The translations under genes were made by a program, and so were the position numbers. 64,000 bases of DNA. It comes from JACVRW01 sp963837445 (GTDB lineage Bacteria > Actinomycetota > Thermoleophilia > Solirubrobacterales > Thermoleophilaceae). Positions 26,790 through 38,069 of this stretch are shown in pieces (within the stretch, counting starts at the first letter, position 1; the number at the start of each line of letters is the position of its first letter). Below the pieces are notes generated by a model that was not told the DNA's origin, ran no database searches, and saw nothing but the letters and a program-made list of their open reading frames with translations. The stretch is from assembly GCA_963837445.1 (NCBI GenBank), contig CAWINK010000002.1, positions 1-64,000 on the forward strand, given 5' to 3'.

Positions 26790-27489
26790 CGGCGACGCCT
26801 GCTACTGGCATCCCGGGCTCCCACGCGGTGCGCACCGGCGAGCTGATGCTGGAGTACAAGGGGATCGAGTTCCGCCGCGTGAACTTCCCGCCTGGCAGTC
26901 ACCGGGTGATCGTGCGGCTGCTCGGCTTCCCGGGTGACCGGGTTCCGGCGGTGAAGTTCGAGGACGGGCGACGCGCCCAGGGCACGCGCGAGCTGCCGCG
27001 CGTGCTCGACGAGCTCGTGCCCGAGCCGCGCCTCGTGTCCGACGACCCGCGTGCGCTCGAGGCCGAGCGCTGGGCCGACGACGTGCTTCAGCAGTGGGCG
27101 CGGCGGATGGTCTCCTCCACCGGCTCGCGCAATCCCGACGCCCTCGCCGGGCGCGGCGCCGGCGGCAGGCTCGGAGCGCTGCTCACCCCGTACGAGCGCC
27201 CCCGGCGCGTGGTCGCGCGCATGGTCCTGGTGGCGTTCCGCGTGACCAAGGAGCAGCTGCGGGACGATCGCGAGCGGACCGGCGAGATCCTCGACCGGGT
27301 GGACGCCTGGATCGCGCGAGGGCGTGCTGAACGGCGAGCGCCTGCACTCTGCCGACTTCGCGATCGCCTCGAGCCTCGCGCTCGCGGAGTACATCCTCGC
27401 CGCTCCAGCCGGAGCTTCGGCGCAGGCCGCTGTGGGGACTGCTCGAGCGGGTCTTCAGCGGCAGCGGCGCAGCACGCGATCGAGCGTGA
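26786..27489 (+). CDS. glutathione S-transferase-like protein (two frame breaks)
   Basis: About 234 residues. The N-terminal thioredoxin-like half (MLEYKGIEFRRVNFPPGSH, RVPAVKFEDGRR, GTRELPRVLDEL) is in the first frame. The helical half (RHSADFAIASSLAL-like) lies in a second frame from about 27320, and its end (LRRRPLWGLLERVF) in a third from about 27405, stopping at TGA 27487-27489. Total length is a multiple of three plus two, so two single-base insertions explain it. The fold is GST-like. Actinobacteria of this kind often lack glutathione, so the true thiol partner is uncertain. It overlaps the oxidase stop by GTGA and its end overlaps the convergent sulfatase. Confidence 0.65.
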
Positions 27490-29269
27490 GCTTGCGGCCG
27501 TCCTCGGTCTCCGCGAGCACGCGGAGGCGGAAGCGGCCGCGCCGGTGGATCCGCTTGCGCGGGACCGTGCCGATCAGGAGCGTCGGGCCGGCCCGGCTGA
27601 CCACGGGCCGTCGGGAAGTTGAGCAGCCGCTCGACGCGGCGCCGGCCCACGATCACGTCCGCGTGCATCAGCCGCGCCCGCTTCGACCCGCGCACCTGCA
27701 CACGCAGGTCGTGCCTGAAGCAGCCGCGCACCGGCCTGCCGCCTGAGCGGACCGAGAGCGTGAGGTGCGGGCGCGCGAGGCAGTCCGACCCCGACGCAGG
27801 AGGTGAGCTCGCGGAGCCGCACGGCCAGGTCGCGCTGCACCTTGGCGTAGCGCGCGTGGCCGTCCAGGCTCTGGAGCTGGTACGGGTCCTCCTCGAGGTC
27901 GTAGAGCTCGTACTCGCCCGTGGTGCGGTGCTCGATGTAGAGGTAGCGGTACGTGCGAATGCCGCGGTAGGTCGGCACGCCGTTGGCGCCGTTGCCGTTC
28001 TCGATCAGGATGTCGCGGCCCCATTCCGCGCCGGGGTCGGCGAGCAGCTCGAGCAGCGAGCGGCCGTCCTGCACGCGGCCCGGCGAGCGACGTCGGTGGC
28101 GTCGAGGATCGTGGAGGTCACGTCCGATGTTGGCCACGAGCCGACGGTCCACGCGCGTCGCGCGGCACGCCCGGGCCGCGCATCACCATCGGCACCCGGA
28201 TCGACTCCTCGTAGGGCAGCACCTTCTCGGCCAGGGCGCGGTGCTCGCCGTGCATGAACCCGTTGTCGGACATGAAGACGATCAGCGTGTTCTCGAGCTC
28301 GCCGTTGCGGCGCAGTGCCTCGACGATCTGCGCCACGCCCTCGTCGACCGCCATCAGCGACTCGATCTCCTGGCGCCAGTTCTCCTCGACTCCGGCCGCG
28401 AACTCGGGCGACAGGCGCGGCCGGTCTGCCACCACCTGCGGCTTGTCGTACATGTTCCGCTCGTTGAAGTTCGGGTGGCGCGGCATCCGCACGCCGGCAT
28501 AGGCGTCGCGGTGCCGGGGCGCCGGCGAGGGCGTGCCCGGCCGGCGCGGGTCGTCCGGGTCGCGCGGGCCGCCGCGGTGCGGGGCGGTGTACCAGAGCGA
28601 CAGGTAGAAGGGGCGATCGCCGGGCGACGCTTCGTCGATCAGCTCCACGCCGCGGCGGGTCTGGAAGTCGGTCAGGTACTCGCCGGGGTGTGCGGCGTCG
28701 GGATAGGTCTGAAGCACGCCGTCGTCGAACGCCTTCCAGGTCACGTAGTTGAACGCGGCCGAGTGCGGCTGCCCCTCCCAGTCGGTCCAGCCGGGCGGGA
28801 TGCCGTACTTCGCCTCGTAGCCGTTCAGGTAGCGGCCCACGTGCATGGTGCGATAGCCGGCGTTCTGCAGCCAGACCGGCAGCGTGTTCGTGCTGTCGAG
28901 CTGGATGAAGCCGCCGAAGGGCGGGTTGTTGTGGAGCACGCCGTGGTTGTGGGCGTACTGCCCGGTCAGGTTCGTGGCGCGCGACGGGCAGCAGAGCGGG
29001 AAGCTGTCGATCGCCTGGTCGAATTTGGTGCCCTCGCCGGCCAGCAGCGCGTTCACGTGCTGCATGGTCGAGAGCGAGGCCGCGGTCTGGTCGTCGGTCA
29101 TGATCACGACCACGTTCTCGCGGGCGAGCGCGGGAGCGGCGAGCGCCAGCGAGGCCAGCGCGCCGGCGAGAACGGCTAGAGCTCGCAGCGCCCTTCGCCG
29201 CGGTACGTGGGCACCTCGTCGGCTATTGCGCCGCCGCGCACCAGATAGAGGGTGTTGAAACGCTCGCAA
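27455..29269 (-). CDS. secreted sulfatase (formylglycine type), multiply frameshifted
   Basis: A signal peptide (LRALAVLAGALASLALAAPALA) is followed by an alkaline-phosphatase-fold sulfatase. Metal ligands appear in VVVIMTDDQT. The formylglycine motif is CPSR (in FPLCCPSRATNLTGQYAHNHG). The second metal site is in VFMSDNGFMHGEHR. Up to about 28145 one frame is open. After that at least five frame changes (near 28142, 28117, 28082, 27790 and 27600) are needed to follow the conserved C-terminal domain (RDILIENGNG, YLYIEHRTTGEYELYDLEEDPYQLQ) to a stop at 27455. The start is uncertain (TTG 29269 or close to 29206). It hydrolyses a sulfate ester outside the membrane; the substrate is unknown. Confidence 0.75.
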
Positions 29270-30389
29270 AGCTCCCCGGCCTTCGCATGGCGCAGATAGA
29301 CGTTCGCGCCGATTTGCAGGCTAGCGGCGGCAGACCCCAGTACGGGAGTTTGCACCTCGCCTGCCCCTTCCAGGGGGTCAACACGAAGCCCGCGCGGGAG
29401 GTGCGGTGCGGGCAGGCGATCGCGGCCCGCCGCGCCGGATGCGTGGTAGCCGCCGCCCAGGAGCGTGGCCATGGAGCCGCTCGGCTTGCGTACCACGGGC
29501 ATGGCGAACATCGCCGCCGGAGTCAGGCTGAAGGAGGAATAGCGGTCGAACAGGGTCGGCGCGTAGAAGCCGGACCCGGCCGTGATCTCCGTGATCACGT
29601 CCTCCCGCCGGGTGGTGTGGATGCTCCCGGTGCCGCCGCCGTTCACGAGCGGGAGCGGCGCCACCTCGCTCACCGCCGCCACCACGGCGGCGCGGCGCTC
29701 CGCGATCTCGCCGGCCGAGAGGCGCTTGATCTGCCGGATCAGCGGCGCCTGGACCCGCTTTCCGAGCGGGCTGTCCCCGAGGCCGGCGATGTGAGCCTCG
29801 TAGCCCATCAGGCCCGCCAGCTCGAGACCGGGGCGCCGCACGATCTCGTGCGCCAGCGCGCGCGCCTGCTCGGGCGTGCGGATCGGCGAGCGCTTCACCC
29901 CGATCTTCAGCCGGCCGCCGAGCGGCCACCAGCTCACGTCGAGGTCGATGCAGACCCTCACCGGGCGGGCGGCCCGTCCCACGGCGCTCTCGATCAGGTC
30001 GAGGTGCGCCACCGAGTCGACCATGAGGATCGGCGGCCGCTCGCTGTCCAGCTGGCCGAGCTCGGCGAGCGCGCCGCGGTGGGCGGTGGGATAGGCCAGC
30101 AGGAGGTCGTCGAAGCCGTGCTCGTGCAGCCAGAGCGACTCGGGCAGCGTGAACGTCATCAGGCCCCGGAAGCCCGGATCCTCGAGGATCGACGCGAGCA
30201 GCCGCCGGCAGCGCACCGACTTGCTCGCCACCCGGATCGGCGTGCCCTGCCGCGCGGTCGAGCATCTCGCGGGCGTTCGACCACATCGCGTCGAGATCCA
30301 CGAACGCAAAGGGCGCGTCCACGTCGGCGAAGATGCGCTCGAGCTCCTCGTAGCTGCGCTCGCGCGCCTCGTGTACGGTCCCGCGCCAT
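29176..30389 (-). CDS. PLP-dependent alanine racemase N-domain/D-threonine-aldolase-like enzyme (two frame breaks)
   Basis: About 404 residues. The N-terminus (YEELERIFADVDAPFAFVDLD) and the remainder are in different frames; breaks lie near 30370 and 30250. The PLP-lysine motif is IRVASKSVRC. Further family segments are LMGYEAHIAGLGDS, LVNGGGTGSIH and EITAGSGFYAPTLFD. This is the fold-III group that includes D-threonine aldolase, D-serine dehydratase and alanine racemase; the C-terminal part is like the DSD1 group. The ATG at 30387-30389 shares its bases with the divergent EamA start. It probably acts on a D-amino acid or hydroxy-amino acid in the cytoplasm. Confidence 0.72.
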
Positions 30390-31248
30390 GCTGCGGCTCG
30401 ACCGTATACATCCGACGCTGCTCGTGCTGGCCGGGATCGCGTCGGTGCAGTTCGGCGCGGCGATCGCGAAGTCGCTGTTCGACGAGGTGGGCCCGGGCGG
30501 CACCGTCTTCCTGAGGGTGCTGTTCGCCGCGCTCGTGCTGGCCGCGTTCTGGCGCCCCGCCGTACGCGGGCTCTCGCGCTCCGACTGGCGCCTGATCGCA
30601 GTCTTCGGGCTGACGCTCGCGGCGATGAACCTCGCCTTCTACGAGTCGCTCGACCGCATCCCGCTCGGCGTGGCGGTGACGATCGAGTTCGTGGGCCCGC
30701 TCGGCGTGGCGATCGCCGGTTCGCGGCGCGCGCTCGACCTCGCCTGGGTCGCGCTTGCGGCTGCGGGGATCGTCCTGCTCGACGGACTTCGGGAGCGCCG
30801 ACCTCGACGGGCTCGGCGTGGCGCTGGCTCTGCTGGCGGGCGGCTTCTGGGCCGCCTACATCCTGCTGAGCGTGCGCGTGGGGCAGCCGCTTCTCCGGCG
30901 GGAACGGCCTCGCGCTCGCGATGGCGGTGGGCGCGGTGATGCTGGTGCCGGTGGGAGTGGCCGACGCCGGGGGCCGAGCTGCTGGTGCCCTGGATACTCG
31001 CGGCGGCGCTCGGCGTGGCGATCCTGTCCTCGGCGATTCCCTACACGCTCGAGATGGAGGCGCTGCGGCGGCTGCCGGCGGGGGTCTTCGGGGTGATGAT
31101 GAGCATCGAGCCGGCGGTGGCGGCCCTCGCCGGCTTCATCCTGCTCGACGAGGGCCTTGCCACACGCGAGCTGGTCGCGATCCTGCTCGTGGTGGCGGCC
31201 AGTGCCGGAGCGGCACGCAATGCGCACGTGCCGCCGCGGGACGCCTGA
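30388..31248 (+). CDS. EamA/DMT-family exporter, RhtA-like (three frame breaks)
   Basis: Ten-helix DMT transporter, 286 residues when joined. Segments in frame order: the N-terminus with VQFGAAIAKSLFDEVGPGG and FYESLDRIPLGVAVTIEFVGPL; LGVALALLAGGFWAAYILLSVRVG; AMAVGAVMLVPVGVADAG; and ILSSAIPYTLEMEALRRLPAGVFGVMMSIEPA. Total length is a multiple of three, consistent with three +1 insertions near 30782, 30893 and 30975. At each site removing one base restores the family sequence (for example DGFGSADL). RhtA-type members export threonine/homoserine, which fits a neighbour that handles amino acids. The two starts face each other with no spacer. Confidence 0.78.
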
Positions 31249-31254
31249 GTGCGT

Positions 31255-31434
31255 CTACGCCAGTGCCGGGGGCTTGTCCTCCTGGCTCTCAGCCGGCTCG
31301 GCCGTGATGGCCGGCCGGACGGGGAGGAGGTCGAACATGCTGAGCGGCTGGCCACAGGCGTTGCACCAGGTAACGCGTGAGGCGCCGTCCACGTCGACCA
31401 CTTCGTCGCAATTGGGACATAGGTAGTGGGCCAT
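31255..31434 (-). CDS. small zinc-ribbon protein
   Basis: A 59-residue gene. It begins MAHYLCPNCDEVVDVDGAS and has a second pair CNAC. CPNC plus CNAC is a four-cysteine zinc ribbon of the kind in many tiny proteins. The rest is a Pro/Glu-rich tail. The stop lies 6 bases from the convergent EamA stop. Start ATG 31432-31434. The role is unknown; it may bind nucleic acid or zinc. It lies downstream of the DUF3089 gene on the same strand with a hairpin-rich 78-bp gap. Confidence 0.75.
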   Translation of the reverse strand: MAHYLCPNCDEVVDVDGASRVTWCNACGQPLSMFDLLPVRPAITAEPAESQEDKPPALA

Positions 31435-31470
31435 GTCCAGAATTGTCGACTACGATCGGCCAATCGTCCA

Positions 31471-31506
31471 ATGGGGTGAGGACCCCATAGACGAAAGGAT
31501 GGGGTC
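31471..31506 (-). promoter_or_regulatory. mutually exclusive hairpins between DUF3089 gene and zinc-ribbon gene
   Basis: Three related segments lie in a row: ATGGGGT (31471-31477), ACCCCAT (31482-31488) and ATGGGGTC (31499-31506). The middle segment can pair with either neighbour: 7 bp with a 4-base loop, or 8 bp with a 10-base loop. This arrangement resembles an attenuator or two-state leader. On the minus strand it would lie in the transcript between the upstream hydrolase and the zinc-ribbon start. No U-run follows, so function as a terminator is not shown. Confidence 0.3.
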
Positions 31507-31512
31507 TCGACC

Positions 31513-32613
31513 CTAGTCGTAAGCGTGGATCTGGCGCTTCACGAGGTTCGCCAGCTGGCCGAGCGCGATGTTGGCGTCGGTCGAGGTGGAGCCCCCAGGT
31601 GTCGTCGGGTGAGGGCGTGAACGCGTGGGCGCCGCGGAGCGGCCTCACCTGGAGCACGCTCGCACCGCCGGCCCTGGAGCACCTTCCCGCTGTAGGAGTC
31701 CGGGAAGCGGGCCCAGGCCGTCTTGGGGCGTGGGAGGTCGCCGATCGCGAGGTTCGCCGCGGCGCCGATCACGCTCTCGGCGAACGGGGCGCTCGGGTAG
31801 ATCGGCGTGAGCTTTGCGGAGCCGCCACCCAGTGCGGCGGGGTTCGTGCACAGGATCTCCAGGCCCGGCTGGGTCGTGCGGCCGAAGATCGCGTTCGCGG
31901 GAACCGGCTCGTTGAATGCCGAGAAGGCGACGACGCAGCCGGTCTGGCCGGCGCGACGGCAGGCGCGGACTCGCTTGAAGTCGCCACCTCGGTCGCTGCC
32001 CTTCGCGCACCGTGACGTTGCCGCCGAGCAGCACGCGCCGACACGAGCCGCCGTCGTGCGGAGGCCTTCGGCTCGATCTCCTCGCGGATCAGCCGCCGCA
32101 GCACGAAGGTGCCCTGCGAGTGGCTGATCAGGACCACGCCGCGGCCGTGGTTGAAGCGCTCAGGTACGTGCGCCAGGCCTCGACCACGTCGTCGTAGCCC
32201 TGCTCGCGCATCTCGCTCGTGACCGTGTCGGGGTGGAGCAGGCCCTGAACGGTGACCTGGCGGTAGACGGGCGCGAAGACGCGGCAGTCGCGCGAGTAAC
32301 GCGCGGCCTGGTAGAGCGCGATCGAGCGCAGGACGTCGTCCACCACCTGGGTGGCCTGCGGCTGCTTCTGGTCGCTCACCGTGGGATACACGTAGAAGCA
32401 GTCCGCACGCCGCCGCTTGGCGCGCTGCACGCGCTCCACGCCGAGGCGCTTGCTCTTGGGCGAGAAGTTCGTCGTGGTGAGGCTCGGCTCGCACGGATTC
32501 GCCCTCTGGCCGGGCTTGCAGAGCCAGACGACCTTGGCCTCGGCGCTCGCAGGAAGGAGGACGAAGGCGAGCAGGGCGAGGATGGCCGCTGCCAGCGGCC
32601 TGCGCAAGTCCAT
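31513..32613 (-). CDS. secreted DUF3089 alpha/beta hydrolase (at least five frame breaks)
   Basis: A signal peptide (AAAILALLAFVLLPASAEA) is followed by KVVWLCKPG, DCFYVYPTVSDQK and YSRDCRVFAPVYRQVT, which match the DUF3089 family. The nucleophile motif VVLISHSQGTFVLRRLI appears in another frame after about 32155, then NVTVREG, GCVVAFSAFNEP, ILCTNPAALGGGSAKL and FPDSYSGKVLQ in further frames. The natural end LVKRQIHAYD stops at 31513. The joined length is near 366 residues. It is a lipase/esterase-like secreted enzyme with Ser in SHSQG; substrate unknown. The breaks are in the same dense cluster as its neighbours. Confidence 0.7.
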
Positions 32614-32732
32614 GCCGCGATCCTAGGGCGACGGCGCCTGGGCGCGAATCTGTCCTGCTTTCCCGGGCATATCGACAGCTCCGTGAGATGCAGTGACGGG
32701 CAGGCCCCTCAGTGCTGTCGGTGTCGCGCGCG

Positions 32733-33763
32733 TCACCGCAGGTACACGGGGTTCGACAGGATCCAGGTGCGCTCGCGGCCCTTCGAGTCACGCCGCGCCT
32801 CGACGCGGTAGACGCCGGGCTGCTCGACCTCCGCGTCCAGCGACGTGCCCTCGGCTCGAGGCGATCTCGGCGCCGTCGCGGAGCAGCCGCAGCCGGGCGG
32901 CGAGCGGGGTGCGGACCCGCAGCGTGCGCCGGCCGGCCGGCGCCTCGCCGCCCATCGGCACGTCGTCGGCCTCGAAGCGGAACCCGCTCGCGGGGGCCAC
33001 CGAGTCGACGGCGATGTAGCAGCGGCCCGCGCGCAGCGCGTCGAACACGAGCTCGCGGTCGCGCTCGAGCTCGCGCGCCGGCGGCTCGCTCGCAGAGAAC
33101 GTGCGTGCGGATGTAGCGGAAGCTGCGGTGGTAGGCCATCACGCGCACGGGCACAACGGGCCCGATCCGCTTCCCGAACTGGTGCGCGTCGAGGCCGCCG
33201 ATCGCCACGACGCGGCGCTCGCGGCAGAGCTCGTCCCAGCGGCGCATGTTGCGCTCGGGGGGATGGTCGAGCATGCGTCCTGGCGCGGCCAGGAAGCGGA
33301 TCAGCTGGGCGATGCTGGAGATGCGCTCGCCGGTGTCGTTGGCGAAGCTCCACAGCTCGATGCCGTGAAGGGCGTCGCAGTCGAGCCCGCCGAACGGCAT
33401 GCCGGGCCGCTTGAAGCGCACCGAGCCCTCCGAGAACGGGTGCGCGGCGAAGCCGAAGCCGCCCGCGTCGCGCACCGCCCGGGCGATCCCGCACGCGTCG
33501 AGGCCGCGATGGCGGGTGTGCTCGTCGGTGCCGAACGCCAGGTAGTGGTCCTTGCCGAGCGGCGAGACCTCCTCGCCAGCGAGCAGGAGCACGTCGCCGT
33601 ACCAGCCCTCCTCGCCGCGCCGCTTCGCCTCGAGCGTGTCGTGGTCGGTGAGCAGCACCACGTCGGCCCTCGCGCGCGCGGCCGCGCGCGCGATCTCGGG
33701 CACGGTTCCCGTCCCGTCCGAGTGGGTCGAATGCAGGTGGACCACGCAGGCGAGGTCGTGCAT
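32733..33763 (-). CDS. PHP-domain metal-dependent phosphoesterase (two frame breaks)
   Basis: About 343 residues. The PHP metal motifs are clear: VVHLHSTHSDGTG (HLH), LTDHDT and GFAAHPF, and GLDAHQF near the end of the domain. Start ATG 33761-33763. Joined length is a multiple of three plus two, so two single-base insertions near 33090 and 32865 explain the breaks. The C-terminal part is a small beta domain (RCYIAVDSVAPASGF, LSNPVYLR) found in PHP proteins with a fused accessory domain. It is a divalent-metal phosphoesterase of unknown substrate. It is divergent from the RTX-like gene with 38 bp between starts. Confidence 0.78.
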
Positions 33764-33801
33764 ATCCGTAACTTCGCGGATCTGGCCGGGTTTGCGCAGA
33801 C

Positions 33802-35271
33802 ATGAGGGCAATCGGGCTGGCCATCCTCGCACTGGCGCTGTTCGCGCCGTCAGCGCCGGCTGCCGTCATTGAGATCGAGGAGCACTTCTGCGGCTGCGAC
33901 CCGAGCTCCGGTGACGAGGACACCAAGGAGCTCATCGTGCGTGCCGCGCCCGGTGAGCCGAACCGGATCTCGGTACGCGTGGAGCCGGGCCGGGTCGTGA
34001 TCGAGGACCTCGGCGCGCCGCTCACTGGTAGCTGCGACCCGGTGAGTCCCGGAAACCGCATCTGCCGCGGCTCGTACGACCGGATCCACGTAGACCTCGG
34101 CGACGGGGACGACCAGATCGACTTGCGAGATCTGGGCGGGTCAGTGGACGGAGGGCCCGGTGACGACGACATCGTGGTCGCCGGGCCCCCGTTCCAACTT
34201 CTGGGCGGCGCCGGTGCCGACCTGCTCGACGCGCGGCTGGCGCCGGGAAGCGGTATCTCCTACAGGGATCACACGGCGGACGTGGCCGTTCGCCTGAACG
34301 GGCTGGCGGACGACGGCGCGGCTGGGGAGGGCGACAATGTGCTCGGCTCGCTTGGCAGCGTCGAAGGAGGGTCCGGGAACGACACGCTCGAATCCGGGGC
34401 GGACGCCGCGTCGCTCGCCGGTGGAGCGGGCAACGACACGCTGGTGGGCAGCCCCGAGGGCGAGTCGCTCCTCGGCCAGGCTGGTGACGACGACATCTCG
34501 GGCGGAGGCGGCAACGACAGTCTCTCGGGCGGAGAGGGCGCGGATCTGCTCGCCGGTGGTCCGGGGCACGACGAGGCGAGCTACGCCGGTGTCGCGCGAC
34601 CGCTTCGGCTCAGCATCGGCGACGGACCGGGCGATGGCGCGGCGGGCGAGAACGACGACATCCTGGCCGACGTCGAGGACCTGATCGGCGGCCCGCGCGC
34701 GGACGTGATGATCGGAACCGCCGAGGCCAACCGGCTGGTGGGCCTGGGCGGCGCCGACAGGATGGTCGGGGGCGAGGGGGCGGACAGGCTCGAGGGCGCG
34801 AACGACGGCGACCGGCTGGACGCGGGTCCCGGCCCCGACACCGTGCTGGCCGGGGCGCGCGACCGTCTGCTGCTCGACGACGGCGAGCGCGACAAGGCGG
34901 ACTGTCGCTCGAGCGCGCCTGTGATCCAAGCCGACTCGCTCGACACCTTCAAGAGGTGCGCACCGTTGGTGAGGATGCGGCCGCTGGGCCGGCCGCGTGC
35001 CGGCCAGCCGGTCCGGATAGCGCTGAGGTGCCCGCGCCCCACCGCTGTTCGCTGCCGCGGACACTTCTTCGTTCGCATGTACTCCGCCCGCCGCAGGCCC
35101 CGCAGGCTCTCGCGGACGGTTCGGTTCGGGCCGATCCGCCCCGGGGGTCGCGTCGTTCTGACCGTGCGGCTTTCGCGAGCGCTCGACCCGGCTTCGCTGA
35201 TCCGGTTGATCGGTGTAAGCGTCCGGCGCGGCGACGGTCGGAGCACGACGAAGTTCTTCGGAGGGTTCTAG
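33802..35271 (+). CDS. secreted RTX-like calcium-binding repeat protein
   Basis: A 489-residue secreted protein: signal peptide (to about residue 21), then acidic sequence with Gly-Asp-rich nonapeptide-like repeats (GGAGNDTLVGSPEGESLLG, QAGDDDISGGGGNDSLSGG, EGADLLAGGPGHDE), which form calcium-binding beta-rolls in RTX proteins. More degenerate copies follow (LVGLGGADRMVGGEGADRLEGANDG). The last 90 residues are Arg-rich (RPLGRPRAGQPVRIALRC). Several Cys occur early (CGCDPSS). No catalytic domain or type I secretion gene is nearby. It may bind calcium at the cell surface. No frame break is seen. Confidence 0.8.
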   Translation: MRAIGLAILALALFAPSAPAAVIEIEEHFCGCDPSSGDEDTKELIVRAAPGEPNRISVRVEPGRVVIEDLGAPLTGSCDPVSPGNRICRGSYDRIHVDLGDGDDQIDLRDLGGSVDGGPGDDDIVVAGPPFQLLGGAGADLLDARLAPGSGISYRDHTADVAVRLNGLADDGAAGEGDNVLGSLGSVEGGSGNDTLESGADAASLAGGAGNDTLVGSPEGESLLGQAGDDDISGGGGNDSLSGGEGADLLAGGPGHDEASYAGVARPLRLSIGDGPGDGAAGENDDILADVEDLIGGPRADVMIGTAEANRLVGLGGADRMVGGEGADRLEGANDGDRLDAGPGPDTVLAGARDRLLLDDGERDKADCRSSAPVIQADSLDTFKRCAPLVRMRPLGRPRAGQPVRIALRCPRPTAVRCRGHFFVRMYSARRRPRRLSRTVRFGPIRPGGRVVLTVRLSRALDPASLIRLIGVSVRRGDGRSTTKFFGGF

Positions 35272-35284
35272 GCCGCTGCGCGGC

Positions 35285-35306
35285 TACCCGCAGGCGCCTG
35301 TGGGTA
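35285..35306. promoter_or_regulatory. 22-bp palindrome just upstream of aconitase
   Basis: TACCCGCAGG (35285-35294) and CCTGTGGGTA (35297-35306) are inverted arms of 10 bp with one G-T mismatch, ending 11 bases before the preferred aconitase start at 35318. It may be an operator for a regulator of acn or an mRNA hairpin that shapes initiation. If GTG 35300 were the start, half of this palindrome would be coding, which favours 35318. It also lies downstream of the RTX gene stop, so a terminator role is possible although no T-run follows. Confidence 0.4.
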
Positions 35307-35317
35307 ACGTTGCTGGA

Positions 35318-38029
<2,712 letters not shown>

Positions 38030-38069
38030 CGCAAGTTCCAGCGCGCGCCTGCGTTACAGCCTCTGAGAG

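Noticed and set aside
21778..33763. A pseudogene graveyard or prophage remnant
   Set aside because: Protein sequence is conserved when frames are joined, catalytic residues are intact, and no phage, integrase or transposase genes are present; sequence error is simpler.
35300..35317. GTG at 35300 as start of aconitase
   Set aside because: It would place half of the 35285-35306 palindrome in coding sequence; the GTG at 35318 gives a normal-length AcnA.
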